Assembly (NCBI GenBank): GCA_031267575.1
Contig: JAIRYN010000058.1
Coordinates: forward strand, 1-64,000
From: Synergistaceae bacterium
GTDB lineage: Bacteria; Synergistota; Synergistia; Synergistales; Aminobacteriaceae
Direction: 5' to 3'
DNA length: 64,000 nucleotides
Position 1 is the stretch's first letter, and each line of letters starts with the position of its first letter. A program made the position numbers and the translations under genes. The notes beneath the pieces were generated by a model. It was not told where the DNA came from. It searched no databases and saw only the letters and a program-made list of their open reading frames with translations. This document shows positions 26,686-35,535 of this stretch, piece after piece.

Positions 26686-26905
26686 TTGACATACTCCCAC
26701 GACTAAAGTCGTGGGATTGTAAGATCGACAAAGACAGCCGACTGAAACCGGTCTTACGTCTTCTCCTTTAAGGGTGGATGCCCCCACTCTGAGAATATTT
26801 ACAGCCGCATTGATATCCCGATTGATATCCCGGTCGTGTTCCGCCCCGCATCTCGGACACGTCCATCCGTCCATCCGTTCATCCACGGACGGACACTTGA
26901 GCTTA
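26686..26905 (-). mobile_element. tnpB-3'-end/right-end element, copy C
   Basis: Shares the conserved right half of the other copies: a perfect right-end hairpin (CCCACGAC-TTTA-GTCGTGGG) at about 26697-26716 and the TnpB C-terminal coding remnant. Uniquely it retains more of the zinc ribbon: KLKCPSV, a small insertion made of CATCCGT repeats, then WTCPRCGAEHDRDIN. The C-x-x-C pair confirms a TnpB origin. The left-end TTTTACGATAAAG sequence is missing. It lies 28 bases after the esterase stop. Confidence 0.75.
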
Positions 26906-27082
26906 CCTGAAGCACGGTGCATAGGTGCATAGGTGCTAGGTGCATAGAAAGAGGCGACTCAATCTTTTTCTTTTCTCCCTCCGACGTGCTGAGGATCGTA
27001 AGATGCCTATATTTTCCGCCTCCCAATTCTGGTAAACTCAAAAGATAAGCAAAAAAACAAAAGTTGGATGAGGGGAAGGATA

Positions 27083-27793
27083 ATGGCTTTGAAACTGGAA
27101 AAAACCTTGGGGATTCTGGGCGGCATGGGACCGGCGGCGACGGCTGAATTTTTAAGGCTCTTGGCGCAAGACGTTCCAGCCCAATGTGATCAGGAGCATC
27201 CCCGTGTTCTTTTACTATCGGAACCCGCTACGCCGGACCGGAGCCGGGCGATTCGTGGAGAAGGCGAAGACCCCACGCCCTTGCTGCGGCGAGGAGTGGA
27301 GCGCCTAATCGAGTGGGGAGCGGAGGTTTTGGCTGTTCCTTGCAACACGGCGCATTTTTTCATTGATCGCTTTCGGCAAAACTTGACCGTGCCCCTCATT
27401 CATATTGTCGAGGCGACGGTAAATCAGGCGAAGAAGCGGAGCGATGGAGGCGCGTGGCTTCTCTCCACCTGCGGAACTCGGCAGAGCGGTCTCTACGCCG
27501 AGTACGCGCACCGGGTGGGTTATCGGTTTCTGGACCCCACGGATGAAGAACAGGAGCGCGTACAGCAAAGCCTAACCTACGTCAAGGCTGGGCGAATCTC
27601 GGAGGCGGGAGTGGTCCTGCGTGAGGTCATAGAGGCGCTGTGGAAGCGGAATGACACGTTGATCGTCACGGCTTGTACGGAGCTGCCCTTAGCTTACGCC
27701 TCATCCGGTCTTCCTCCAGAAAAGGAGATTTCCAGCCTCCAGGCCCTCAGCGCAGGCTGCGTTGAATTTCTCTATCCCAGCACCCTATCATGA
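27083..27793 (+). CDS. Aspartate/glutamate-type amino acid racemase
   Basis: A 236-residue cofactor-independent racemase. The two catalytic cysteines lie in VPCNTAHFF (about residue 84) and TACTELPLAY (about residue 197), and the N-terminus has LGILGGMGPAATAEFL. ATG 27083 follows GGGGAAGGA. It would interconvert L- and D-aspartate or glutamate, or a related acid, in the cytoplasm. The purine permease starts 36 bases after it, so it may share a transcript with the purine genes even though no pathway link is obvious. Confidence 0.88.
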   Translation: MALKLEKTLGILGGMGPAATAEFLRLLAQDVPAQCDQEHPRVLLLSEPATPDRSRAIRGEGEDPTPLLRRGVERLIEWGAEVLAVPCNTAHFFIDRFRQNLTVPLIHIVEATVNQAKKRSDGGAWLLSTCGTRQSGLYAEYAHRVGYRFLDPTDEEQERVQQSLTYVKAGRISEAGVVLREVIEALWKRNDTLIVTACTELPLAYASSGLPPEKEISSLQALSAGCVEFLYPSTLS

Positions 27794-27829
27794 AGCAAAT
27801 ATAAATAATTTAAAGGAGGCGGAAGAAAA

Positions 27830-29254
27830 ATGAAGCGTGGTTTCATCGACGGGTATTTCATGATTTCGGAGCGCGGGAGCACTGTCTGGACGGAGATTTT
27901 GGGCGGAGTTGTAACTTTCATGGCTATGGCCTATATTTTAGTGGTTCACCCCAGCATCATGGCTGCCGGCGGGAAGGGAATGCCCAGAGAAGCGGTGTTC
28001 ACGGCGACGGCGATAATTGCCGCAGCGTCGACGATCCTCATGGGTTTTTGGGCGAAACTCCCTTTCGCCTTGGCTCCGGGTATGGGCAGCAACGTGATCA
28101 TGATCGGGCTGGTGACGGCGGGCTTGGCCACGTGGCAGCAAGGGATCGGCATGGTGGTCATTTCGGGCGCCTTATTCATGCTGGTGAGCTATCCTTTTCT
28201 CAGACCGCTGCAGCTCTTCGGCGTTCAGGATAAAAAGATTCTGGACTTCAATCTGCGGAAGATGGTGGTGGACGCCATCCCTATTAGCGTAAAATTCGGC
28301 GTCAGTTTCTGTATTGGCCTGCAATTGGTGATTTTGGGAGCGGGTTCGTCGGGTATCCGCCTAGCTCTGGTGGAAAATAACGCCTTCGTGCTGGGAAACC
28401 TAACGGACCCTCGATTGATTTTGGGCATTGTGGGTCTGATCGTTATTTTGGCGATGGTGTTTTTGCAGAGAAAGGACGGACGTTCGCTGGTCCCGGGCGG
28501 CTACCTCATTGGGATGCTGCTGATCACGGCGGCGGCCATCTATCTGCAAATGGTGAGAACGCCGGAAGCAATGGTCCAAACCCCACCCAGTGTTCTGCCG
28601 GTTTTCTGGGCCTTCGACTTCAAAGGCGCTTGGGCGCTGGAGTATTTGCCCTACGTTTTGGTGTTTTTCATGGGCGACTTTTTCTCGACGGCGGGCACTG
28701 CCCTCGCCTGTGCGGAAAAAGCCGGTCTGATGGATGAAAAAGGCAACGTGCCCAAGCTGAACGAGGTTTTTTGGGTGGATTCGCTGGCGACCGTAGTAGG
28801 GGCGTTCTTCGGCCTCACGGTGGTGACCACTTTCGTGGAGTCCAGCGCGGGCGTGGAGTCGGGCGCCAAAACGGGTTTCGCCTCCTTGGTCACTGGAATT
28901 CTGTTCATCGCGTCGCTGTTTTTGTCCCCTCTCTTTTTGATGATTCCACCCATCGCCACGGGAGCGGCTTTAATCGCCGTGGGCATCGGGATGATGATGG
29001 GGATACGTCGTATTGTGGCTCAGACCCAAAATGACCAACTAGAGTTGATTTCCGTGCTGCTGATGGCCTCCTATTATGCGCTTCTGCGCAATGTCGCTGG
29101 AGCGATGTGTTTCGGCATCGTTATGAATACGGTGCTTAAGTCCATTCAGTACACCTACCGCCGGCCCCCGTTGGATTGGGTGAAACTCACGTCGGGCATC
29201 GGACTGTTTTTATTGGGAATCAGTTATTTTGCCGTCCAAATTTGGTCACGATAA
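27830..29254 (+). CDS. Purine (adenine/guanine/hypoxanthine) permease, AzgA type of NCS2
   Basis: A 474-residue transporter with about thirteen membrane segments. The conserved marks are GGVVTFMAMAYILVVHPSIM at the N-terminus, FALAPGMGSNVIM, FMGDFFSTAGTALACAEKAG, and TTFVESSAGVESGAKTGFAS. AzgA/PbuG-like proteins import purine bases with protons. ATG 27830 follows AAAGGAGG. The adenine deaminase gene begins 37 bases downstream. Together they suggest uptake and deamination of adenine for salvage or nitrogen. No purine riboswitch was seen in the short upstream gap. Confidence 0.9.
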   Translation: MKRGFIDGYFMISERGSTVWTEILGGVVTFMAMAYILVVHPSIMAAGGKGMPREAVFTATAIIAAASTILMGFWAKLPFALAPGMGSNVIMIGLVTAGLATWQQGIGMVVISGALFMLVSYPFLRPLQLFGVQDKKILDFNLRKMVVDAIPISVKFGVSFCIGLQLVILGAGSSGIRLALVENNAFVLGNLTDPRLILGIVGLIVILAMVFLQRKDGRSLVPGGYLIGMLLITAAAIYLQMVRTPEAMVQTPPSVLPVFWAFDFKGAWALEYLPYVLVFFMGDFFSTAGTALACAEKAGLMDEKGNVPKLNEVFWVDSLATVVGAFFGLTVVTTFVESSAGVESGAKTGFASLVTGILFIASLFLSPLFLMIPPIATGAALIAVGIGMMMGIRRIVAQTQNDQLELISVLLMASYYALLRNVAGAMCFGIVMNTVLKSIQYTYRRPPLDWVKLTSGIGLFLLGISYFAVQIWSR

Positions 29255-29291
29255 ATAAGCAAGCAATAATAGACAAGAACGGAGAAAACTC

Positions 29292-31145
29292 ATGAGAAAA
29301 CTGGACCTATGGCGGTACGCGGATATGGTGACGCTTCAACGCGCCGCGCGAGGAGAGACGCAGGCGGACCTGGCTGTCGTGCGCTGCCAATTAGTCAACG
29401 TGGCGACGCATCAGATCTATCCAGTGGAGGTTTACGTCAAAAACGGCGTGATCGTCTACGTCGAGAGTGACAAAAACGCGTTTTGCGAGTTGAAGGCCAA
29501 CGCCGCGAAGGTATACGATGCTGGGGGTTCTTTCTTATTGCCTGGGTTGCTAGATTCTCATCTGCACGTGGAAAGCTCCATGCTGACACCCTACAACTTC
29601 GGGTGCGGCGTGGCGGTTCACGGCACCACTTGTGTGTTCACCGACTGTCACGAACTGGTGAACGTGGCGGGTAAAGAGGCCTTCGTTTATATGCTGGAGG
29701 ACGGCAAAAGATCTCCCATTCGGCAGTTGATGCTGGTACCCTCCTGCGTTCCCTCGGTTCCCGGTCTGGAAAACGCCGGGGCATCTATTACGGCGAACGA
29801 CGTTCGGGAAATGGCCCGACTGGACCCGGAACGAGTGGTGGGTTTGGCGGAGGTAATGAACTACCCCCAGGTGATCGGCGGCGAAAAGCTCATGCGCGAC
29901 ATTTTGCAGGCGGCCAGGGAAAGCGGCCTCTACCTGCAAAGCCATTATTACGAACTCTTTGGCCGAAACCTGGCGGCCTATCTGATCCATGACCTGGGCG
30001 GCAATCACGAACTTCGCACCGCCAAAGAAGTGGACGAGGTCTTGAGACAGGGCGGCTGGGTGGACCTCCGGGGAGGCAGTTCGATCAGCGCGAACTTCAA
30101 AGAGCTTTTAGAATCTGTGAAACGGTTTCCCCACCCTACGAGCCTCCGCGTGACGGTTTGCACCGATGATCGGCACGCGAAGGATATTTTAGACGGGCAT
30201 ATTAACCTGGTGGTGGCCCGAATGGTGGCCGAGGGAGTGGCCCCCACGGTGGCAATCGCCTGCGCCACGCGTAACATTGCCCAAGAATATGACATTGCCA
30301 ACTTGGGAGAGGTGGCAGTAGGCAAACTAGCGGACATGATTGTCGTTCCTCGCTTGGAGGACATGCGTCCTACAGCCGTATTCGTGGGCGGAAGCCTCGT
30401 GGCGGAGAACCGAGTATTGCTGACGAAGGGCGAACCCAGTGTGCCTAAGCTGAGGCACAGCGTGAAGCTGAAACCAATAAAGCCGGAAGACCTGTTGATC
30501 GCCGCTCCCAAGGTCGAAACGTCGGGGAATGGGGCAAATAAAACAGTAAAAATAAACGCGATCGACTTCACCGCGAAAATCACCACCTTGGCGCCCACGG
30601 AGCTGCCGGTGGACCGAGAGGGTCATCTGGCCTTGCCGCCAAGCGAAGACCAAAGGAAAGATCAAAGGAAAGACCAAAGGGAAGACCTTGCGTTCATTAT
30701 GGTGTTCAACCGATACGGCAAGGGGACCAAAGCAGCCGGGGTCGTTCGGAACTTTGGTTTGACGCAAGGTGCAGTGGCGACCACTGTTTCCCACGACAGT
30801 CACAATCTAGTGACGGTATGGAAGAACGCCAACGACGGAGCGATGGCAGTCAATGCGTTAATCGAAGCTGGCGGTGGAGAAGTGACCTGTATCGACGGCA
30901 AGCTGGCGCTAATCGAGCTTCCCGTGGGCGGACTCATGAGCGATCTGCCGGCGGATCAGGTCGCGGCCAAGCTGGAAACGTACCAGGAGCATTACTACAG
31001 AGCTTTCGGCGGGGCAAAGGTTTCCCTTCTCAGACCCGCTACCACCTCTTTAATTGTGTCGCCGGAGTATAAAATATCCGACATGGGAATCGTGGACGTG
31101 CTCAAGCAGAAAGTGATCCCCCTTTTCCCCGACCAAGAAGTCTGA
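29292..31145 (+). CDS. ade: Adenine deaminase
   Basis: A 617-residue adenine deaminase converting adenine to hypoxanthine and ammonia. Metal-binding features are LLDSHLHVESSM (about residues 92-103), a VFTDCHELVNV segment, QSHYYELFG and VCTDDRHAKD. The C-terminal domain contains VTVWKNANDGAMAVNALIEAGGG, typical of the family. An in-frame triplication of a 12-bp unit (30648-30683) adds the acidic-basic stretch DQRKDQRKDQRE in the linker before the C-terminal part. ATG 29292 is preceded by a weak GGAG. The gene converges on lgt; a stem-loop lies between them. Confidence 0.93.
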   Translation: MRKLDLWRYADMVTLQRAARGETQADLAVVRCQLVNVATHQIYPVEVYVKNGVIVYVESDKNAFCELKANAAKVYDAGGSFLLPGLLDSHLHVESSMLTPYNFGCGVAVHGTTCVFTDCHELVNVAGKEAFVYMLEDGKRSPIRQLMLVPSCVPSVPGLENAGASITANDVREMARLDPERVVGLAEVMNYPQVIGGEKLMRDILQAARESGLYLQSHYYELFGRNLAAYLIHDLGGNHELRTAKEVDEVLRQGGWVDLRGGSSISANFKELLESVKRFPHPTSLRVTVCTDDRHAKDILDGHINLVVARMVAEGVAPTVAIACATRNIAQEYDIANLGEVAVGKLADMIVVPRLEDMRPTAVFVGGSLVAENRVLLTKGEPSVPKLRHSVKLKPIKPEDLLIAAPKVETSGNGANKTVKINAIDFTAKITTLAPTELPVDREGHLALPPSEDQRKDQRKDQREDLAFIMVFNRYGKGTKAAGVVRNFGLTQGAVATTVSHDSHNLVTVWKNANDGAMAVNALIEAGGGEVTCIDGKLALIELPVGGLMSDLPADQVAAKLETYQEHYYRAFGGAKVSLLRPATTSLIVSPEYKISDMGIVDVLKQKVIPLFPDQEV

Positions 31146-31168
31146 GGGTTTCAAGTGGATAAAATATT

Positions 31169-31199
31169 CGCCGTTGAGCGCGTCAGTTGCTCAGCGGCG
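31169..31199. terminator. Stem-loop between convergent ade and lgt
   Basis: Arms CGCCGTTGAGC and GCTCAGCGGCG (11 bp with one G-T) around a nine-base loop, directly between the two convergent stops. No long T-run follows on either strand, so termination strength is uncertain, but position and symmetry suggest a bidirectional terminator. Confidence 0.55.
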
Positions 31200-31202
31200 A
31201 AT

Positions 31203-32006
31203 CTAAAGCTGTTGTTCCTGGACCTCGCGAGTTTTACGAAACGCCCTCCAGGATGTCGCCAACCATAGGACCTCTAAGGGCATCGCCGCGATCAGCGCCC
31301 CATGGGAAAACGACAGGCCGCCCGATCCCGTTTCGAGTCTCAGAGAATCTATCGAAAGTCGCATGATCGAATATAGAAGAAGCCCTAGCGGAGTGATCAG
31401 CGCGTGTGTCCATAGTTTTCCTTTTTTTAAGATCTCTCTTTCTTTTAAGATCCCTCTTTCGATAGCCAGCAGCGACAACAAAATCGCTCCGGCGGAAAGA
31501 GAGTAATAAATCTGAGTAGGGTGCCGTGTCACCGACAGAGCGTCATAAGGAAAATGAAGAGCCAGCGGGGAAGCGCTTTGGATACCCACGCAACATCCCG
31601 CGAAAAAACACCCCCACCGTCCCAAGGTCATCGCGAGAAGAGCGGGAGGGCTTCCGGCCTCGCAAAGGTGGTTGAAGGACACCCCCGTGCACCGGCAAAG
31701 GACGAGCGCTGTAAGGACAGCCCCGCTCAACGCCCCCACCTCCGCAAGCCCCCCTCTGTTTAAGTCCAGAATCAAAGACGGGTCATTCCAGTAGGTGGAG
31801 AAATTCCAGATATATTCAAAAGCACGAGCACCCAAGAGCATCCCCATAAAGCTCCAACTGATGACCCGTCGCCCTTGGTCGTCGTCAATTTCGTAGATTG
31901 CCAGGCGCCGAATCATCCAAGCCAAGGCTACAGATAGAGCGGAAAACCACAGGACATAGTAGGTCTCCACTGGAATGCCGCTGATACGAAACAGCACGGG
32001 ATACAT
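31203..32006 (-). CDS. lgt: Prolipoprotein diacylglyceryl transferase
   Basis: A 267-residue membrane enzyme that transfers diacylglycerol from phosphatidylglycerol to the lipobox cysteine of prolipoproteins. About seven membrane segments are visible. Family motifs are GALSGAVLTALVL, GRWGCFFAGCCVG and the conserved HPTQIYYSL. The fit to the canonical Lgt signature with H-G-G-L is imperfect, so it may be a divergent member. ATG 32006 is chosen over the adjacent TTG, with AAGGG upstream. It sits 55 bases after jag in the rpmH-rnpA-yidD-yidC-jag cluster. Confidence 0.82.
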   Translation of the reverse strand: MYPVLFRISGIPVETYYVLWFSALSVALAWMIRRLAIYEIDDDQGRRVISWSFMGMLLGARAFEYIWNFSTYWNDPSLILDLNRGGLAEVGALSGAVLTALVLCRCTGVSFNHLCEAGSPPALLAMTLGRWGCFFAGCCVGIQSASPLALHFPYDALSVTRHPTQIYYSLSAGAILLSLLAIERGILKEREILKKGKLWTHALITPLGLLLYSIMRLSIDSLRLETGSGGLSFSHGALIAAMPLEVLWLATSWRAFRKTREVQEQQL

Positions 32007-32061
32007 CAAACCACACCCTTCTCGTCATGTACGGCATCTCGGTGAAAACCCCCAGTGGGGC

Positions 32062-32745
32062 TTATCTTCTGCCTCGGTATTTGCTGCTCTTTTTCCTTGC
32101 TCCGCATTGACTCTCCTGGCGCTCCTTGGCTCCCAGCTTCGGTATAACCACAACCTTGCGGTCTGGCGCCTCACCCACCGACTGAGTTTCCACGTCGGCG
32201 TGATTCTTGAGCGCCGTGTGGATCACCCAGCGTTCCCAACTAAGCATGGGATCTAGGCGCAAGGGAGCTCCCCGCTCCACAACCCTACGGGCCGTTGCTT
32301 CCGCCAGGCGTTCGAGGCTCTGCTTGCGGCGTTCTCGGTAGCCGCCTGAATCCAGGCGAACTCGCGGCTCGTCTCCTGGTGAGCGGAGAGATAAGTTCAG
32401 CAGGTATTCCATGGCCTTCAAGCTGTCGCCGTGGCGTCCCACCAAAATATTGGCGTCCTGCCCCTCCAGGGAGATCATGTGGTTATCGCGAAGTTCAGGG
32501 GTTACGCGTAAATTCATGCGCTCCAGCACATCCGTCAAAAAAGAGCGGCTTTTGAGCAGCAATAAAGGATTTCTCGGGGTCACCTGTACTTTTAGTTTCC
32601 TGCCAAAGAGACCGAAAAAACTTTTTTCCTCGCTTAGGATCTCCGCGCTCAAATCCTTGACCGATACACCCCACTGATCGGACGCCCGCCTCAATGCTTC
32701 TTCAGTAGACGTTGTTTCAAAAACAAGATATGTCTCCTGCTCCAC
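32062..32745 (-). CDS. jag: Jag/KhpB RNA-binding protein (KH and R3H domains)
   Basis: A 227-residue RNA-binding protein. The N-terminal Jag-N domain has VFETTSTEEALRRASDQWG and SFFGLFGRKL, the KH domain has ILVGRHGDSLKAMEYLLNL, and the R3H domain has RRKQSLERLAEATARRVVE and ending MLSWERWVIHTAL. Family members form a complex with KhpA and influence cell division, envelope synthesis and mRNA. The C-terminal 25 residues are basic. It follows yidC as in most bacteria. A 31-bp sequence (32779-32809) just upstream also occurs upstream of rpmH. Confidence 0.92.
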   Translation of the reverse strand: MEQETYLVFETTSTEEALRRASDQWGVSVKDLSAEILSEEKSFFGLFGRKLKVQVTPRNPLLLLKSRSFLTDVLERMNLRVTPELRDNHMISLEGQDANILVGRHGDSLKAMEYLLNLSLRSPGDEPRVRLDSGGYRERRKQSLERLAEATARRVVERGAPLRLDPMLSWERWVIHTALKNHADVETQSVGEAPDRKVVVIPKLGAKERQESQCGARKKSSKYRGRR

Positions 32746-32778
32746 AGTTTTATCCTCTTTTCCGATCTTTTAGCGTCC

Positions 32779-32809
32779 TAATACCTACTTACTTATAACT
32801 AGTAGATAT
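32779..32809. repeat. Intergenic repeat shared with the rpmH upstream region
   Basis: TAATACCTACTTACTTATAACTAGTAGATAT, 31 bases in two parts (TAATACCTACTTACTTATA and ACTAGTAGATAT). The same sequence minus a duplicated 4-bp ACTT occurs at 34585-34611. It contains a CTACT...AGTAG dyad. Position before jag and before rpmH suggests a shared regulatory or promoter element. Confidence 0.7.
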
Positions 32810-32883
32810 GTCTTATTCAAGCGTTCAAAACGATTTTTACATCGCGTTCAACTTAAATCACTTCATCTTGTCGACGATCTGAT

Positions 32884-33738
32884 TCAATCGGCCTTATGAG
32901 GTTTTTCCTTCAACAAAATCGGCTTATCTTGCATCTCCAGTTTGGTTTTGCGCACGATACGAAGCTGGTGCGCCACGCCCAAAAGAGAGGAAACGCCCCA
33001 GTAAAGCAGTACTCCCCCTTGAATATTCAGGCATACCCAAAGCAAGAAAAAAGGCATAAACCAACTCATCATCGCCATCTGAGGGTTACCAGAGGAGGTG
33101 AGATGTTGTTGATACCACGTCAAAAAGCCGATCACCAAAAGCAAAACGGTATTGGGCAGCCATATTCCCAGGTTGGAAAACAAAAGGCCAGGATTGGTCA
33201 TCGCGGAAAAAACGACGATCACAGGACCCAACTGGTCTTTAGGAAGAGCCTGTCCCAATTCATTCACGAGATTGATGGCGGATGCTATCGTGGACAGAAA
33301 AGTTTCTTCGAGGCGAATGGACAAAAACGTAGCGTTGATAAACTCCTCTTGAGTCGAGGCCTCCCGCAGGACGTTATAAAGAAGGATGAAAATCGGTATC
33401 TGTATCAGGAGGGGCAGACACCCGGCGGTGGGGTTGATTTTATTTTCCTTGTAAAGAGCCATAACTTCTTTGTTCAGTGTTTCTTTGTCGTCTTGATATT
33501 TATCTTGGAGCACCTTCAATCGTGGTTGCAGTTTCTGCATCTTCTGCATACTGGACATTTGCTTCTGCGTCAAAGGATGCGTCGCGAGCCGCACCAACAA
33601 CGTCAGAGCAATAATGGCCAACCCCCACGAATGGGTCAGACCGTAAAACATTTCCAAAAGCCACATCAAAAAATTGCCGGCTTGCTGCCATAGATATCCC
33701 ACCAAAGTCACCATCCTAGTTTTTTTTGCGTCTCTCAT
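32884..33738 (-). CDS. yidC: YidC/Oxa1 membrane protein insertase
   Basis: A 284-residue insertase of the short Gram-positive/Synergistota-like size, without the large periplasmic domain of the enterobacterial protein. It has about five membrane segments. Visible marks are [20 protein letters not shown], the charged coiled hairpin [42 protein letters not shown], and a C-terminal basic tail. No lipoprotein signal is seen. The frame opens at 33738, overlapping the yidD end by 23 bases; the ATG eight codons later is an equal candidate. It inserts membrane proteins alone or with SecYEG. Confidence 0.92.
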   Translation of the reverse strand: MRDAKKTRMVTLVGYLWQQAGNFLMWLLEMFYGLTHSWGLAIIALTLLVRLATHPLTQKQMSSMQKMQKLQPRLKVLQDKYQDDKETLNKEVMALYKENKINPTAGCLPLLIQIPIFILLYNVLREASTQEEFINATFLSIRLEETFLSTIASAINLVNELGQALPKDQLGPVIVVFSAMTNPGLLFSNLGIWLPNTVLLLVIGFLTWYQQHLTSSGNPQMAMMSWFMPFFLLWVCLNIQGGVLLYWGVSSLLGVAHQLRIVRKTKLEMQDKPILLKEKPHKAD

Positions 33739-33991
33739 GTTTGTTACGTTTTTTACAAGGCGGGGGATCGTAACCTCCTTCGTGCCAAGGGCCGCATCTG
33801 GCGATCCGTTTAATAGCCAGGCACGAGCCCTTGTAAAAACCCCACTCCGCCAAAGCGAGAATCGCGTATTGGGAACAACTTGGGTAAAATCGGCATCGTG
33901 GTCCCAATAGAGGGGAAATCCACTTTTGATACCCTCGTATCAAGCGGATCGCCCCCCACGCAACGACATTCGCTCCCATCACGAAACTCAC
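33716..33991 (-). CDS. yidD: Membrane protein insertion efficiency factor
   Basis: A small protein of up to 91 residues with the YidD signature: [26 protein letters not shown], here split as [16 protein letters not shown] and [10 protein letters not shown], then [12 protein letters not shown]. An N-terminal amphipathic region precedes it. Three starts are possible (GTG 33991, GTG 33982, ATG 33979); AGGGA fits the later two better. The end overlaps yidC. It assists YidC-dependent insertion. Confidence 0.9.
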   Translation of the reverse strand: MSFVMGANVVAWGAIRLIRGYQKWISPLLGPRCRFYPSCSQYAILALAEWGFYKGSCLAIKRIARCGPWHEGGYDPPPCKKRNKHERRKKN

Positions 33992-34067
33992 TTCCCTATT
34001 ATATTCAATATCAACAACTTAAGCAAAAAACTCCGCGAGAGATTTTTCCTTTAACCCCATTTGTTAT

Positions 34068-34433
34068 TCACCGCCAACAGGGCCCCGGCCAATCGGAGGT
34101 CAGAAGTCCTTTTTTGAGGAGAACGGCGGCCATATCGCGATAGACCTCGCTCGCCTTAGCACAAAGGGCATTGTCTTTCAGGGAAACGACGACGATCACG
34201 TTCGGGCACACCCACGGACGAAGCCGCCGAAAGGCTTCCCTCAGGACTCGTTTGCTGCGGTTGCGAACATGGGCTTTACCCTGGCGTTTGCCGGCCACAT
34301 AGCCGGAGCGCGGGTCTGTTCCCATTCCTCTCAAAAACAACAACCGCACCAGTTCTCCTTGTGCTCGAAGACCGGTGCGGAAAATGAGATCAAACTCCCA
34401 CCCTTTTTTTATCGTTAAACCATCGTTAGGCAC
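34068..34433 (-). CDS. rnpA: Ribonuclease P protein component
   Basis: A 121-residue RNase P protein. The family motif appears as [20 protein letters not shown], which binds the RNA subunit. The start is GTG 34433 after AAGGG, overlapping the end of rpmH by 19 bases in another frame. Such overlap of rpmH and rnpA is rare but known in some lineages. The RNA subunit gene is not in the window. Confidence 0.92.
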   Translation of the reverse strand: MPNDGLTIKKGWEFDLIFRTGLRAQGELVRLLFLRGMGTDPRSGYVAGKRQGKAHVRNRSKRVLREAFRRLRPWVCPNVIVVVSLKDNALCAKASEVYRDMAAVLLKKGLLTSDWPGPCWR

Positions 34434-34555
34434 TTGCGACCCTTGCGCCTTCTGTTACGCAACACCGCGCGTCCCGTAGGCGAAGAAGAACGCGCGAGAA
34501 AACCAATTTTCCTTTTGCGCGGTTTTCGATGAGGCTGATAAGTTCCCTTTTTCAT
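34415..34555 (-). CDS. rpmH: Ribosomal protein L34
   Basis: A 46-residue L34 starting ATG 34555: [18 protein letters not shown], then the [14 protein letters not shown] segment (most bacteria have F-x-x-R-M-x-T-x-x-G-R-x-V-L) and the basic RNRRRKGRK. Its end overlaps rnpA by 19 bases. It heads the rpmH-rnpA-yidD-yidC-jag cluster; dnaA is not adjacent in this window. The serine-rich replacement of the usual methionine is a small oddity. Confidence 0.93.
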   Translation of the reverse strand: MKKGTYQPHRKPRKRKIGFLARSSSPTGRAVLRNRRRKGRKCLTMV

Positions 34556-35535
34556 AAACGTATACACTGATCCTTTCAATATACTAATACCTACTTATAA
34601 CTAGTAGATATATTTCGCATAATATTCCTTTGATGATTATGAAGTCAAAGGCAAAGCTGAATCTCGCAAAGCTCGTAGAAATATTCCAATATATTCCACA
34701 AATTGCTATTATAGTCCCGAACTACAACAACATTTCCATCAGAATAGAGACACATAATCTCTACAGGCAAACGTTCAGATACCCGGGACAATAGTCACTA
34801 CACGGCCTTGGTTTTCGGCTTTAACATCAACAGCTATTGGAACGCGTATGAACCATCTACCAGACCCAGAATCAATTGTAATTCTGCCTTGATGGCCTAC
34901 CTCCTTATTGTCGAAACACACAATTGTCGAAACACGCAACCCTGTTACCTGCGCCGCTTGAGACATCGTATATTATTTTACCATAACATATTATGACACT
35001 TTATGATAGTTTATCAGATATAATTATAAATTATAAATATAAATATATTATAGTTTATCCAGATATTATATGTAACCCTCCTAATACTGAGATTACTCAT
35101 CACTGAAAACATTGAGCGAAACAAAAACTCCTTAAAAACCGTCGACGAAACCTCGATTCGGAATCTTCACACATCAATATTCTGCTATTATCATATCGGT
35201 TCAAAACGTTCTTATAAGACAAGCATTAATAGTATAACACATTTTTTACGATAAAGCGATTCAGATTTGAGCACGGCGGGTATCAAGAATTGGACGGAGC
35301 GGAAGCGGCGTGTCAAATTGGCGTGTCAAATCGGAAACACTCCGGCAGATGCCGCTGGATTATCAAACATATGTCTTTAACATACGTCTTTAATGAAGAC
35401 ATTGAGGAACATGGTAGTACGAATGAGGGAGGAAAATACGATAATGGACTTATATTTCTTTCTGGCTCGGTATTAAAAATTCCACGATACATTTCTTTTT
35501 TCTTTACCAAAATTTTATACTACCAAAATTTTATA
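34556..35535. other. A/T-rich intergenic region between comEC and rpmH
   Basis: About 980 bases without a recognised gene. It contains the repeat copy at 34585-34611, a 63-codon minus-strand frame at 34775-34966 (starting MSQAAQVTGLRVSTIV, no ribosome site, unrecognised), a very A/T-rich tract near 34990-35070, and an isolated left-end sequence of the tnpB-derived element at 35244-35260. Small duplications (CACAATTGTCGAAACA, TTGGCGTGTCAAAT) occur. No cluster of DnaA boxes was found. Confidence 0.5.
35244..35260 (+). repeat. Solo left-end fragment of the tnpB-derived element
   Basis: TTTTACGATAAAGCGAT, identical to the left ends of copies B and D, but with no element body following it. It may mark a deletion or an excised element. 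Confidence 0.6.

Noticed and set aside
26550-27050. Full-length tnpB around element copy C.
   Set aside because: Only the zinc-ribbon end is present; the upstream sequence has stops and no RuvC-like motifs.
34775-34966. A 63-codon gene on the minus strand.
   Set aside because: No ribosome site, no recognisable motif, and its start region includes a small tandem duplication; kept only as a note in the gap entry.
34556-35535. Possible replication origin upstream of rpmH, because it is A/T-rich and near rnpA.
   Set aside because: Only a single near-match to a DnaA box (TTATCCAGA near 35055) was seen, dnaA and dnaN are not adjacent, and no 13-mer array is evident.
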